Made by a program: the position numbers and the translations under genes
Source of the DNA: Cyclobacteriaceae bacterium
Lineage (GTDB): Bacteria > Bacteroidota > Bacteroidia > Cytophagales > Cyclobacteriaceae
Direction: 5' to 3'
Assembly (NCBI GenBank): GCA_013141055.1
Contig: JABFRS010000002.1
Span: forward strand, 1,116,001 to 1,180,000
Length of the DNA: 64,000 nt
Shown: one piece after another, positions 1 to 9,237 of the stretch
Layout of the letters: each line of letters starts with the position of its first letter
Numbering within the stretch: the first letter of the stretch is position 1
Notes under the pieces: generated by a model
The model's input: only the letters and a program-made list of their open reading frames with translations
The model's database searches: none
What the model was told of the DNA's origin: nothing

Positions 1-1050
1 TCCTGCGCACGTTGACAAAAGCAAAGCGTACTCTTTTCCCTCTTCCACCTCGTCGATAAGAAGTGTTTTTGCCTCTGGATTCAGTTCACCATCGGATTGA
101 AAATTCTCATCGTTGAATGGGACAAACTCATAAAAGATTCCATTGTTTAGCACCAGCTTCATTGAGCGCTGGCGAGGTTCCGCCTGATAGGCAATAAATC
201 CTTCAGACGCGAGATATGTCTCAATAAAACTAATGGGTCGACCCAGCAATTTTTCAAATCCCTTTCGATAGGGATCAAAGGAGACTCCGCCATGAACATA
301 CACATTCAGGTTGGGCCATATCTCATGAATGTTGCGGACTTTATAGTGAGAAATAATTTTCTCCAGCAATATCTGAATCCATGCCGGCACACCCACAATA
401 ATTCCGATATCCCAGTCATGCGCTTTCTTGGTAATCTCCTCAAGCTTTGAATCCCATTTACGGGTCTTTGCAATTTTCTTTCCAGGCTTATAAAAGTGTT
501 GAAACCAGAATGGCAATCGTGCTGCCTGAATTCCACTTAGATCACCTTCAAAATAACTTCCCTTTTTATTAAGGTGAGTGCTGCCGCCAATCATTAAAAT
601 ACCAGCTTCAAAAAACTTCGTAGGTAAATCATATTTTGACAAAGAGATGATCTGACGAATGCTTGTCTTTTGAATCGCCTTTGTCATATCCTTTGTTACT
701 GGAATATACTTTGAAGCAGCATCAGAAGTACCCGAGCTCAACGCGAAGTATTTGACCCGGCCTGGCCAGCAAATGTTCTTCGCTCCTTTTCTGGCGAGGT
801 GCCACCAATCTTTATATATTTTATTATAATCGTGAAGCGGGATCTTTTTATAATGCTTGTACCAGTCCCCTTTTCTGAAAGTCCTGAGTATTTCAGGGAA
901 ATTGTAATTCTTGCCGAATTCCGTACCACTGGCGGTGATCAGCAATTCTTTTAAAACATGCTTCTGAAGTTCAAATGGCGAAGAATACTCCTGCTCAAGA
1001 TTTTCACGAAGTTTTATTCCTCTTTTCAGCAACGTACCAAGGATAGCCAT
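1..1050 (-). CDS. GH3 auxin-responsive promoter family protein (partial, C-terminus off the window)
   Basis: The frame is open from an ATG at 1050 to the window edge (350 codons), so only the N-terminal part is present. The translation begins MAILGTLLKRGIKLRENL and contains a serine-rich ATP-binding stretch (FALSSGTSDAASKYIPVT) and GVPAWIQILLEKI followed by YVHGGVSFDPY, the order seen in GH3/JAR1-like members of the acyl-adenylating (ANL) superfamily. Such enzymes activate a carboxylate with ATP and usually join it to an amine. Bacterial members are common in Bacteroidota but their substrates are unknown. The frame stays open through ALLLSTCAG at the edge. It is divergent from the YggS-type gene, 41 bp away. 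Confidence 0.85.
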   Translation of the reverse strand, partial: MAILGTLLKRGIKLRENLEQEYSSPFELQKHVLKELLITASGTEFGKNYNFPEILRTFRKGDWYKHYKKIPLHDYNKIYKDWWHLARKGAKNICWPGRVKYFALSSGTSDAASKYIPVTKDMTKAIQKTSIRQIISLSKYDLPTKFFEAGILMIGGSTHLNKKGSYFEGDLSGIQAARLPFWFQHFYKPGKKIAKTRKWDSKLEEITKKAHDWDIGIIVGVPAWIQILLEKIISHYKVRNIHEIWPNLNVYVHGGVSFDPYRKGFEKLLGRPISFIETYLASEGFIAYQAEPRQRSMKLVLNNGIFYEFVPFNDENFQSDGELNPEAKTLLIDEVEEGKEYALLLSTCAG

Positions 1051-1091
1051 ATTTTTGTCTGCCGTTTAAGGGTAGAAAGGTTAAAGATAGA

Positions 1092-1769
1092 ATGGGAATC
1101 AAAGATAACATAGAGAAATTCAGGTCGGAACTTCAACCCTTTGATGCACGGCTGATTGCGGTGAGCAAAACGCATTCAGTGGATAAAATCAAGGAAGCTT
1201 ACAATGAGGGGCAGAGAATTTTTGGTGAAAATAAAGTCCAGGAATTAACAGAAAAGCAATCTCAGCTTAATGAGGATATCGAATGGCACCTGATTGGTCA
1301 TCTCCAAAGAAATAAGGTTAAATACATCGTTTCGTTTGTTTCACTGATCCATTCTGTTGATAGCATCAGGCTCCTGGAAGAGATCGATAAGCAGGCACTA
1401 AAAGTCAATCGTGTCATTCATTGTCTCTTACAGGTGTATATTGCTGATGAAGAAACCAAATTTGGACTGGACGTATCCGAACTTGATCAACTGATTCATT
1501 CAAAAGAGGTTGCAGCTCTAAACAATGTCATGATCGATGGCTTAATGGGAATTGGAACACTCACCGATAATTATGAGAAAGTCCGCAATGAATTCAAGTC
1601 ATTGAAAAAAACATTTGATCATCTTAAGAACCAGTCACTTCCTCCCCACATTCGGATGAAAGAATTGTCAATGGGAATGAGTGCTGATTATAAAATCGCA
1701 CTCGAAGAAGGAAGTACATTGGTGAGAGTCGGGTCCGCTATCTTTGGGGAACGTTCTTATCCTAATTAA
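1092..1769 (+). CDS. YggS/PROSC family pyridoxal-phosphate-binding protein
   Basis: This 225-residue protein has the full family pattern: the PLP lysine in LIAVSK (about residue 26), FGENKVQEL, WHLIGHLQRNK, IHSVDS and the C-terminal SMGMSADYKIALEEGSTLVRVGSAIFG (quoted here in parts that overlap the phosphate-binding loop). The family is a single-domain fold-type III PLP barrel involved in PLP and amino-acid homeostasis in the cytoplasm, without a clear enzymatic activity. Length matches the family (about 220-235). It is followed after 15 bp by the DUF423 gene on the same strand, so the two may be co-transcribed. Confidence 0.93.
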   Translation: MGIKDNIEKFRSELQPFDARLIAVSKTHSVDKIKEAYNEGQRIFGENKVQELTEKQSQLNEDIEWHLIGHLQRNKVKYIVSFVSLIHSVDSIRLLEEIDKQALKVNRVIHCLLQVYIADEETKFGLDVSELDQLIHSKEVAALNNVMIDGLMGIGTLTDNYEKVRNEFKSLKKTFDHLKNQSLPPHIRMKELSMGMSADYKIALEEGSTLVRVGSAIFGERSYPN

Positions 1770-1784
1770 CTTAAAAATTAAAAA

Positions 1785-2159
1785 ATGGGACAGCGGTTAA
1801 TACTTATCATATCATCTATCTCCGGACTGTTGGCGGTAGGTCTTGGGGCTTTTGGTGCACATGCACTGAAAGGCATCCTCACTGCAAATGGACGAATGGA
1901 GACTTATGAACTTGCCACTCGTTATCATTTCTATCACACAATAGCTTTGCTGGTAGTGGGACTGCTGGCGGATAAATATCCCGGAGTTGGCACAGGAGCA
2001 ATATTTTTTCTGGCAGGCATCATTATTTTCAGCGGAAGCTTATATACACTTTCACTCACCAATCAAACCTGGTGGGGAGCGATAACTCCAATTGGGGGCG
2101 TCATGCTTCTGGCGGGATGGGGAAATCTTCTCTGGACTTTTTTCAAAAGCTCAAAGTAA
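1785..2159 (+). CDS. DUF423 family inner-membrane protein
   Basis: This 124-residue protein is almost entirely hydrophobic, with four predicted membrane helices. It carries the family landmarks: ISGLLAVGLGAFGAHALKG near the N-terminus, TRYHFYHTIALL, FSGSLYTLSLT, and ITPIGGVMLLAGW near the C-terminus. DUF423 (YgdD-like) proteins are small integral membrane proteins of unknown function. It lies 15 bp after the YggS-type gene and converges on the DUF1573 gene. Confidence 0.9.
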   Translation: MGQRLILIISSISGLLAVGLGAFGAHALKGILTANGRMETYELATRYHFYHTIALLVVGLLADKYPGVGTGAIFFLAGIIIFSGSLYTLSLTNQTWWGAITPIGGVMLLAGWGNLLWTFFKSSK

Positions 2160-2202
2160 TAGCAGACCGTTTATGTAAATCGAAGAAGTGCCGTAATTAT
2201 AA

Positions 2203-2601
2203 TCAGTTGGGTATTTTCTTTTCCATTACGTTTGCTGTAAACGTAAGCTGACTTCCATCTGCATTGACTGCGTTTGAAATTACAGTTACGACCTTATTCT
2301 GCTTCCCAAATTTACCAAGGCTGTTGAAGGCTACTGTTATTTCCCCCGTTTGACCAGGAGCAATAGGATCACGTGCCCATCCTTTTGGGGTAGTGCATCC
2401 GCAAGTGACCTGCACATTCGTAATGATCAGTGCTTCCGTACCTGTATTCCGGAATCTGAAAATATGTTCGACTTTGTCACCTTGTGCAACGTCGCCAAAA
2501 TCAAAAACTGACTTCTCCCAGGTGATTACAGGACCCTTGTTTTGGGCAGATACCGAAAAGGCCGTCGCTATGGCGAAGAGTACTAAAAATAACTTCCTCA
2601 T
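2203..2601 (-). CDS. DUF1573 domain secreted protein
   Basis: This 132-residue protein starts with a Sec signal peptide (MRKLFLVLFAIATAFSVSAQ). One DUF1573 domain follows, with ITWEKSVFDFGDVAQGDKVEH, FRFRNTGTEALII and VTCGCTTPKGW as recognisable parts (runs separated here). DUF1573 is an immunoglobulin-like fold abundant in Bacteroidota and is thought to act in the periplasm or at the cell surface; no catalytic role is known. It is divergent from the Nudix gene at 2659 and convergent with the DUF423 gene. Confidence 0.9.
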   Translation of the reverse strand: MRKLFLVLFAIATAFSVSAQNKGPVITWEKSVFDFGDVAQGDKVEHIFRFRNTGTEALIITNVQVTCGCTTPKGWARDPIAPGQTGEITVAFNSLGKFGKQNKVVTVISNAVNADGSQLTFTANVMEKKIPN

Positions 2602-2658
2602 AATCCGTGATTTTTTACAAATTTAGGCATTATTACACAATCCAATTAAAACCAACCC

Positions 2659-3135
2659 TTGGATAAAACGGTTCAGGAATTTTATGGGGACCGATTGAGG
2701 ACACGGGTTTGCGGATTGTCTGTGAAGAGCGAGAAAGTGCTTCTGGTCAATCATTTTGGACTTTATAGCCATGATTTTTGGGCTCCTCCAGGTGGAGGAA
2801 TTGAATTTGGGCAGACGGCTCAAGCTAATCTTGAGAGGGAATTCCGAGAGGAAACTGGTCTTGAGGTTAAAGTGGGTGATTTTCTCTTCGCCTGCGAGTT
2901 TATCTCAGCTCCATTTCACGCAGTTGAGCTTTTTTTTGATGTGGAGGTGATGGGTGGCGATCTTTTTAAAGGCTTTGACCCTGAAACAGGAAAAGAGAAT
3001 CAGATAATTTCAGAAGTGAGATATCTTTCTTTTGAGGAGATTAATAAAATAAGAGATGTGAATAAGCATGGGCTCTTTAAAAGGGCCAAAAGCGTTCAAA
3101 ATCTCATCGACCTGAGGGGATATTTGAAAATTTAG
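2659..3135 (+). CDS. Nudix hydrolase
   Basis: This 158-residue protein carries a complete Nudix box at about residues 45-68 (GGGIEFGQTAQANLEREF followed by REETGL), the Mg2+-binding loop that cleaves nucleoside diphosphates linked to another moiety. The substrate cannot be read from sequence. The best start is TTG at 2659 because no upstream ATG exists in frame and the family's first strand begins close after it. It is divergent from the DUF1573 gene, 57 bp away. Confidence 0.85.
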   Translation: MDKTVQEFYGDRLRTRVCGLSVKSEKVLLVNHFGLYSHDFWAPPGGGIEFGQTAQANLEREFREETGLEVKVGDFLFACEFISAPFHAVELFFDVEVMGGDLFKGFDPETGKENQIISEVRYLSFEEINKIRDVNKHGLFKRAKSVQNLIDLRGYLKI

Positions 3136-3227
3136 AATGAAATATTCAGAATGAACTAAAAAACTGAAAATTGAGCTTAAAAATCTCAAAAAACGAACTT
3201 ATTATTGCAAGCTAAACCTGAACCACA

Positions 3228-4040
3228 ATGAACCTGACGAAAATTCTTACGGTAGTTTTATTGGGCGCGAGCCTTTATCTCGGATATTATCTCTACAGCG
3301 GAGTACAAAAAGTCATTGACGATCGTGCTGTTATTGAATCAACAGAAGCTGCTGTTATCGAAAAGCTTAAGCTGATCCGCGAAGCTGAGTCCGTATATCA
3401 GGAACAGAATGGCAGATATACCGCCAGCTGGGATACTCTGGTTCGTTTTATTGAAACCGGCCGTGTGCCGATCTTGCAAAGAAAAGAAATCATCGAGCAG
3501 CAGGCGTATGGTGGTGAAAAGGTTACTATCAAAACCGATACTCTTGGTTTTGTATCCGCAAAAGAAAGAATTTTCAAAAAGAACTATTCAATGAATGCTA
3601 CGGAAGACGGAACATTCATGGGTTATAAGGTTAAGGTCGGAGATGTTGTTGTGAAGAACATGAAAGCATACTCTATCAAGGTTAGCAGCGACCGCACCAA
3701 TGAGCCTCCATTCCAGGAAAAAGGTACAGTAGAGAGTCTTGCTGATCTCAAAGCAGGTGATGCTGTTACAAAAGGAAAAATGTTGATCAACTATTCAAAT
3801 TACGTCTTCAATCCTAACACAGATCTTACCAAGATCGGAGAAGTTCCAGGAAATCCAGGATTGATGTTTGATATCTATGTTAAGAAAATTGACAGAAACG
3901 GATTGATGGTTGATGTGATCGAAGTAAAAGATCCAAAACCAATTAACCCTGCCCGCAAGGACAGCAACGAACAAAAAACTCGCAAGCCATTGCGCTTCGG
4001 TTCAAGAACCGATGTTGCAACCGCTGGAAACTGGGAATAA
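3228..4040 (+). CDS. Conserved hypothetical protein, single N-terminal membrane anchor
   Basis: This 270-residue protein has one N-terminal hydrophobic segment (about residues 5-25), then a short helical stretch rich in Glu/Lys and a long soluble part. The segment LIREAESVYQEQNGRYTASW (residues about 49-70) resembles the post-anchor region of pseudopilin-like proteins, though no prepilin peptidase site is evident. The C-terminus is Lys/Arg-rich. I recognise it only as a Bacteroidota protein that accompanies DUF3822 and coaD. It ends 9 bp before the DUF3822 gene and is probably in the same operon. Confidence 0.75.
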   Translation: MNLTKILTVVLLGASLYLGYYLYSGVQKVIDDRAVIESTEAAVIEKLKLIREAESVYQEQNGRYTASWDTLVRFIETGRVPILQRKEIIEQQAYGGEKVTIKTDTLGFVSAKERIFKKNYSMNATEDGTFMGYKVKVGDVVVKNMKAYSIKVSSDRTNEPPFQEKGTVESLADLKAGDAVTKGKMLINYSNYVFNPNTDLTKIGEVPGNPGLMFDIYVKKIDRNGLMVDVIEVKDPKPINPARKDSNEQKTRKPLRFGSRTDVATAGNWE

Positions 4041-4049
4041 AAAATTATT

Positions 4050-4940
4050 TTGTCATCAATTGCCACGCGTCATAAACTGATCAAGAAGATCAAGGATGAG
4101 AAGTTCGATGAAGAACAACTTCAGCGTTACGTTCTGCTGACTCAAATTGGAGCAAAAGATTTTCAGGCGGCTGTCATCGATAGTGATGACAACCGCCTTA
4201 TTTTTTTTGAGGACTATGTGTTTAATGAAGTCAGCACGCAGGCAGAGTTACAAGAAGCCCTTCAGTCTCTTTTTGATTCACATGAATACCTTCTCGCCGG
4301 CTTCTGGAAAGAGGTGAAGGTTTCAATCAAGAACAACAAGTTCATCCACGTTCCATCGGCTTTATTTATCGAATCAGCCGCCGCCGATTATCTTAAGTTC
4401 AATGCGATTCTGGATGCCGACAAGGAATCCGTTCAGATATGCCGAAATGAGAAATCTGATGCGGTAACCATTTTTGCTTTACAGAATGACATGCTGCAAT
4501 GGCTAAAGAAAGTATATGTTAACTCTACTGTAAATCTTTTTCATCAGTCTTCAGCACTTATAGAAGGAGTACTGGCTTCGGAAGTAAACGTTAAGAATCA
4601 GCCTCTTTATGTTTATGTTGATCGATTTAAGCTTCATGTTCTTTTTGTTCAGGAAGGCAAGCTTATTTACTACAATCAGTTTTTGATCAAACAGTTTACC
4701 GATTACGTAAAGTATATCATGCTAGTGATGAAGGCAATGGGACTTAATCAGGAAACGAGCCCAGTAGTGCTCTGGGGTTACATTGGAAAAAATTCCCCGC
4801 ATTATCAGGAATTTGTCAAGTATGTCAGAAATGTTTCTTTTGGAGATCGTCCTACCCATTTAAAATTTGGTTATCTGTTTGATGAAGTACAGGAACATCA
4901 TTTCTTCGACTTGTATTCATTGAACCTTCTTCCAATATGA
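4050..4940 (+). CDS. DUF3822 family protein
   Basis: This 296-residue soluble protein fits DUF3822, a Bacteroidota family with an actin/ASKHA-like fold of unknown role. Visible pieces are YVLLTQIGAKDFQAAVIDSD at the start, LPLYVYVDRFKLHVLFVQEG-like strands in the middle and HFFDLYSLNLLPI at the end. The start is TTG at 4050; the next in-frame ATG would delete conserved sequence. Its stop overlaps the coaD start by four bases (ATGA), indicating translational coupling, and this pairing with coaD recurs in the phylum. Confidence 0.8.
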   Translation: MSSIATRHKLIKKIKDEKFDEEQLQRYVLLTQIGAKDFQAAVIDSDDNRLIFFEDYVFNEVSTQAELQEALQSLFDSHEYLLAGFWKEVKVSIKNNKFIHVPSALFIESAAADYLKFNAILDADKESVQICRNEKSDAVTIFALQNDMLQWLKKVYVNSTVNLFHQSSALIEGVLASEVNVKNQPLYVYVDRFKLHVLFVQEGKLIYYNQFLIKQFTDYVKYIMLVMKAMGLNQETSPVVLWGYIGKNSPHYQEFVKYVRNVSFGDRPTHLKFGYLFDEVQEHHFFDLYSLNLLPI

Positions 4941-5392
4941 AGCGAATTGCCCTCTTCCCCGGATCATTTGACCCATTTACCAAAGGTCATGAGGATATCG
5001 TACTTCGTGGGCTGATCATGTTCGATGAGATTCACATTGCCATTGGCTACAACAGTCAGAAAGACAAACGATATTTTAAGATCGAAATGATGATTGAGAA
5101 GATACAGAAAACTTTTTCTCAGTATCCTCAGATCAAAGTGCTGACCTATTCCGAGTTAACGGCAGAGCTTGCCCGGAAATTAAATGCTAATTATTTATTG
5201 AGAGGATTGCGAAATACTACCGATTTCGAATATGAAAACAGTATCGCCCAGGTAAATCGCTATCTTAATAATGAACTTGAATCTGTATTCCTGATCACTT
5301 CTCCTCAGTTTGCTGCAATCAACTCCTCGATCATCCGTGAGGTACATCGCTATGGTGGTGACGTATCACCGATGCTGCCTTACGAACTTTAA
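4937..5392 (+). CDS. coaD: Phosphopantetheine adenylyltransferase
   Basis: This enzyme transfers AMP from ATP to 4'-phosphopantetheine, giving dephospho-CoA in coenzyme A synthesis. At 151 residues it has the usual length. It shows the nucleotidyltransferase motif ALFPGSFDPFTKGHED (T/HxGH as TKGH), LLRGLRNTTDFEYE for substrate binding, and the C-terminal ISSS-like NSSIIREVHRYGGDV. It overlaps the upstream DUF3822 gene by 4 bp and converges on the Nudix gene. Confidence 0.96.
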   Translation: MKRIALFPGSFDPFTKGHEDIVLRGLIMFDEIHIAIGYNSQKDKRYFKIEMMIEKIQKTFSQYPQIKVLTYSELTAELARKLNANYLLRGLRNTTDFEYENSIAQVNRYLNNELESVFLITSPQFAAINSSIIREVHRYGGDVSPMLPYEL

Positions 5393-5433
5393 TGGTTTCG
5401 TGCCAGGGATAATCCTGGTAAATAAAATTCAGA

Positions 5434-6123
5434 TCAACGTCTTGGCTTGGCTTTTTCCTTTTTCTTGTAGTATTGCTCAAGCACAAACCGAATGGAATTA
5501 TAGGAATTCTCCAGAGCATGATAGACTTCCTTTTGTGTCATCCATCGCACGTCTTCAATATCTTCGTCGACCTGAGGTCTTAGCTTAGAATCATCCAGCA
5601 GATCCATTACATACCAGCGTGTTTTTTTTAACATACTGTTCTTGTTCATGGTATAGGTATGCCATGTTGTGCAGATCTTTCTTCCCACCTTAACGCTTAC
5701 GTTGCATTCTTCTTCCACTTCCCTCACAGCAGTCTGCCGATAGCGTTCACCACTCTCCTTTTTACCTTTTGGTAAATCCCATTTCTTCAATCGATAGATC
5801 ATCAGAAACCGATCTTTTTTCTTGATGAGACCGCCAGCGGCTTTAATGACCTTGAACTTACTTTTCAGAAAAACCTTAACGGCCTCATAGTCCTCAACCG
5901 TGATATCCAGGGACAGAAGATGAGATGGAATTTTAGTGTTGACGAGATCAAGTATGGTATTAAGGTGCTGCACATTCGCCCCTTTGATGAAGACATGGTT
6001 GAGCAATTTTGCCTTCGTGACAGATTCTTTATGGATATCTATCTGAGAATTGAAATTTCCTTCTTCTGGCTGGGTGCCCGGTTTCCAAAGCCGGACTGGA
6101 ATGTCGTTTACAAAGAGATTCAT
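5434..6123 (-). CDS. Nudix hydrolase with N-terminal extension
   Basis: This 229-residue protein has about 95 residues of uncharacterised N-terminal sequence followed by a Nudix domain. The Nudix box is at about residues 120-142 (GKKESGERYRQTAVREVEEE). WDLPKG just before the box recalls diadenosine polyphosphate or mRNA-cap-type hydrolases, but the substrate is not determined. The C-terminus is basic (KKKEKAKPRR). It is divergent from pyrE, and this coaD-Nudix-pyrE order is common in Bacteroidota. Confidence 0.86.
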   Translation of the reverse strand: MNLFVNDIPVRLWKPGTQPEEGNFNSQIDIHKESVTKAKLLNHVFIKGANVQHLNTILDLVNTKIPSHLLSLDITVEDYEAVKVFLKSKFKVIKAAGGLIKKKDRFLMIYRLKKWDLPKGKKESGERYRQTAVREVEEECNVSVKVGRKICTTWHTYTMNKNSMLKKTRWYVMDLLDDSKLRPQVDEDIEDVRWMTQKEVYHALENSYNSIRFVLEQYYKKKEKAKPRR

Positions 6124-6230
6124 ACGTACTTAGCCCTGCAAAAACACGAATATTTTTCAAACGACCAACCGTAATTTTCAGTCTTTTTAAATGTTGGTCT
6201 GTGGTCATTTCATGATAAATTGCCGCTTCT

Positions 6231-6875
6231 ATGAGCACAAAAATCATGGAGGTTACGGCCGGGCCGATAGCTTCCAAATTAATGGAAATCGGAGCGATCA
6301 AGCTTAGCCATGAAAAGCCGTTCACCTGGAGCAGCGGATGGAAATCACCAATCTATTGTGATAACCGACTAAGTCTCTCCTACCCGGATGTGCGGTCTTA
6401 CGTTAAGCGATGCCTCGCTCAGGCAATTCGTGATCACTTTCCGAAAGCAGAGGTTATTGCTGGAGTAGCGACTGCTGGGATTCCGCAGGGAGCTTTGGTC
6501 GCAGAAGAATTGCAGCTTCCCTTTATTTATGTCAGACCCAAGCCAAAAGATCATGGGATGGAGAATCTTATCGAAGGCAAAATCGAAAAAGGACAGTCTG
6601 TTGTTTTAGTAGAAGATCTTATTTCAACAGGAGGAAGTTCTCTGAAGGCTGCAACAGCTCTTCGCGATGCGGGAGCAACCGTTGCTGGAATGGTAGCAAT
6701 TTTTACCTATGGATTTGATGCTGCTGTCGAGAATTTTGAAAAGGAAAATGTAAGTCTTGTTTGCCTCAGTGATTTTAACCATCTCCTTCAGGAAGCTTTA
6801 AGAAAGAAATTCATTACAGAAGAGCAATTGATTTATATCAAAGCCTGGAGACTGGATCCGGCAAACTGGAAATAG
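6231..6875 (+). CDS. pyrE: Orotate phosphoribosyltransferase
   Basis: This 214-residue protein catalyses orotate + PRPP to OMP in pyrimidine synthesis. The PRPP motif VVLVEDLISTGGSS is at about residues 125-138, and FTWSSGWKSPIYCDNR near the N-terminus is the orotate-side signature. GVATAGIPQGALVAEEL and FIYVRPKPKDHG are also diagnostic. The length is normal. It is followed by pfkA after only 8 bp, suggesting co-transcription. Confidence 0.95.
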   Translation: MSTKIMEVTAGPIASKLMEIGAIKLSHEKPFTWSSGWKSPIYCDNRLSLSYPDVRSYVKRCLAQAIRDHFPKAEVIAGVATAGIPQGALVAEELQLPFIYVRPKPKDHGMENLIEGKIEKGQSVVLVEDLISTGGSSLKAATALRDAGATVAGMVAIFTYGFDAAVENFEKENVSLVCLSDFNHLLQEALRKKFITEEQLIYIKAWRLDPANWK

Positions 6876-6883
6876 AATATCAG

Positions 6884-7984
6884 ATGGAGAAGAAGCATAA
6901 ACTTTTGGTGTTAACCGGAGGTGGTGATTGTCCCGGATTGAATGCAGTAATACGCGGCATAGCAAAGCGTGCCAGGAAGCAAAGGGACTGGGAAGTCTAC
7001 GGAAGCATTGAAGCGTTTGGTGGTGTATTCAGCATACCAACAGAGATTGTCAAGCTCACACGAAGAATGACAGCTGGTATTCATGTTCGTGGTGGCACTA
7101 TTTTAAAAACAACGAATAAGGGTAATCCTTTAAAATTTCCAATGCTCCAACCCGATGGGACAATACGGTTTACGGATCGTACGGATGAATTGGTTAACAA
7201 GATCAAAGAACTAGGATTTGATGCGGTGATTAATATCGGAGGAGATGGTTCACAAAGAATTTCGGATGCACTTTATAAGAAAGGATTAAATATCATTGGT
7301 GTACCGAAGACAATTGATAATGATCTTGCAGCTACTGATATCACCTTTGGATTTCAGACAGCTGTTCAGATTGCTACCGATAGCTTTGATAAATTGGTAA
7401 CTACCGCTGAAAGTCATCATCGTGTGATGATTATGGAAGTGATGGGCCGTGACACTGGATGGATTGCATTGCACACTGCAATTGCTGGTGGTGCTGAGAT
7501 ATGTTTACTGCCGGAAATCCCATATGACATTAATAAAATTGTTAAGAAGATCAATCTTCGGTACAAGAGAGGTAAAGGATTTGTAAATATTGTTATCGCA
7601 GAAGGTGCTAAACCAAAGAACGGATCGGCTACCTATGCAGCAAGTGAAAAAGGCTCCGAGCATGTAAGACTGGGCGGGGTTGCCTATCAATTATCAAAAC
7701 AGCTTAAGGATGCTGGCTGTACGGCAGAAATCCGGGAAACCGTATTAGGACATGTTCAGCGTGGAGGAAGTCCTCTGGCATTTGATAGAATTCTTGCGTC
7801 TCTTTACGGAGTACACGCATTTGAATTGGCAGCCGCTGGAAAATTCGGAAGGATGGTCTCATACAGGAATAACAATATCACCTCTGTTACACTCGAAGAA
7901 GCAACAAAGGAGTGCAGCTATGTAGATAAGAATTCGAATATGGTAAAGGCCGCAAAGGGATTGGGAATTTCTTTTGGGGATTGA
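6884..7984 (+). CDS. pfkA: 6-phosphofructokinase (group III type, probably ATP-dependent)
   Basis: This 366-residue protein phosphorylates fructose-6-phosphate. It has [16 protein letters not shown] at the N-terminus, [16 protein letters not shown], and MGRDTGWIA for sugar binding. The two residues that separate phosphoryl donors are Gly (GGDGS) and Lys (PKTIDND); in characterised group III enzymes this Gly/Lys pair goes with ATP, while Asp/Lys goes with pyrophosphate, so ATP is inferred. It sits between pyrE and pgk and supplies a glycolytic pairing with pgk. Confidence 0.93.
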   Translation: MEKKHKLLVLTGGGDCPGLNAVIRGIAKRARKQRDWEVYGSIEAFGGVFSIPTEIVKLTRRMTAGIHVRGGTILKTTNKGNPLKFPMLQPDGTIRFTDRTDELVNKIKELGFDAVINIGGDGSQRISDALYKKGLNIIGVPKTIDNDLAATDITFGFQTAVQIATDSFDKLVTTAESHHRVMIMEVMGRDTGWIALHTAIAGGAEICLLPEIPYDINKIVKKINLRYKRGKGFVNIVIAEGAKPKNGSATYAASEKGSEHVRLGGVAYQLSKQLKDAGCTAEIRETVLGHVQRGGSPLAFDRILASLYGVHAFELAAAGKFGRMVSYRNNNITSVTLEEATKECSYVDKNSNMVKAAKGLGISFGD

Positions 7985-8018
7985 AATAGAATTAATAACG
8001 AATCAACGAACTAATTAT

Positions 8019-9203
8019 ATGAAAACAATTAACGATATCAATTTTGCGGGCAAGCGAGCTCTGATCCGTGTTGACTTTAATGTTCCTCTGGATAAAAGCT
8101 TTAAGGTTACGGATGACAATCGCATTCGCGCGACAATACCAACATTAAAAAAGATCTTAAAAGATGGAGGAAGCTGCATCCTCATGTCTCATCTTGGGCG
8201 ACCTAAAGACGGTCCTGAAGAAAAATATTCTTTGAAGCATACTATTTCTACAGTTGAGAAGCTTCTTGGAGTTAATGTTCAGTTCGCAAATGACTGTATC
8301 GGCGAGGACGCTAAGGCTAAAGCTGCTGCTTTAAAAGCAGGCGAAGTTTTGTTATTGGAAAATCTTCGTTTTTACAAAGAAGAAGAAAAAGGTGATCTGG
8401 CTTTTGCGGAAAAACTTTCAAAACTTGGAGATATTTATGTTAATGATGCTTTTGGCACAGCTCATCGTGCACATGCCTCAACAACAATCGTAGCTCAGTT
8501 CCTGAAAGAGAAGTGCGCTGGACTTGTTATGGCAGCAGAACTTGACAATGCAAAGAAAGTGATGGAGAAGGCTGATAAGCCTTTCACGGCAATCATGGGG
8601 GGCGCGAAAATTTCCGATAAAATCCTGATCATTGAACAATTACTTGATAAAGTTAATCACCTGATTATTGGCGGTGGAATGTCGTACACGTTCTTTAAGG
8701 CAATGGGTGGAAATATTGGTAAATCTTTAGTAGAAGAAGATAAGCTCGCTCTTGCGAAAGAACTCATCCAGAAAGCAAAAGCAAAGGGCGTAGAACTTCA
8801 CTTGCCTATTGACTCTGTCGCTGCAGATAAATTTGACGCTGAAGCAAATACTCAGATATCGATGAACACAGCCATTCCTGATGGATGGATGGGACTTGAT
8901 ATTGGCCCTCAGGCGCAACAGGTTTTTGCAAAAGTTATTGAAGAATCAAAAACCATCCTTTGGAATGGTCCGATGGGTGTTTTTGAAATGAAGAAATTTG
9001 AAGCAGGAACCAAGTCCGTAGCGGAAGCAGTTGTACGTGCTACTGAAAAGGGGGCTTTTTCTCTCATCGGTGGTGGTGATTCAGCGGCAGCAGTTGCTCA
9101 GTTTGGCTTTGCTGAAAAAGTGAGTTACGTATCTACCGGAGGCGGCGCTTTGCTGGAATATTTTGAAGGTAAAGTGTTGCCGGGAGTAAAGGCGTTAGAG
9201 TAA
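8019..9203 (+). CDS. pgk: Phosphoglycerate kinase
   Basis: This 394-residue enzyme interconverts 1,3-bisphosphoglycerate + ADP and 3-phosphoglycerate + ATP. Motifs are [41 protein letters not shown] and the C-terminal [10 protein letters not shown] longer frame begins at 7974 inside the end of pfkA, but the family N-terminus begins [20 protein letters not shown], so the ATG at 8019 is chosen. It is 34 bp downstream of pfkA. Confidence 0.96.
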   Translation: MKTINDINFAGKRALIRVDFNVPLDKSFKVTDDNRIRATIPTLKKILKDGGSCILMSHLGRPKDGPEEKYSLKHTISTVEKLLGVNVQFANDCIGEDAKAKAAALKAGEVLLLENLRFYKEEEKGDLAFAEKLSKLGDIYVNDAFGTAHRAHASTTIVAQFLKEKCAGLVMAAELDNAKKVMEKADKPFTAIMGGAKISDKILIIEQLLDKVNHLIIGGGMSYTFFKAMGGNIGKSLVEEDKLALAKELIQKAKAKGVELHLPIDSVAADKFDAEANTQISMNTAIPDGWMGLDIGPQAQQVFAKVIEESKTILWNGPMGVFEMKKFEAGTKSVAEAVVRATEKGAFSLIGGGDSAAAVAQFGFAEKVSYVSTGGGALLEYFEGKVLPGVKALE

Positions 9204-9237
9204 GGATTGAATCAGTGTTATCCGTTATGAGTTGTCA

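Noticed and set aside
7974-8018. Upstream extension of pgk.
   Set aside because: It begins inside pfkA and adds residues not present in the family.
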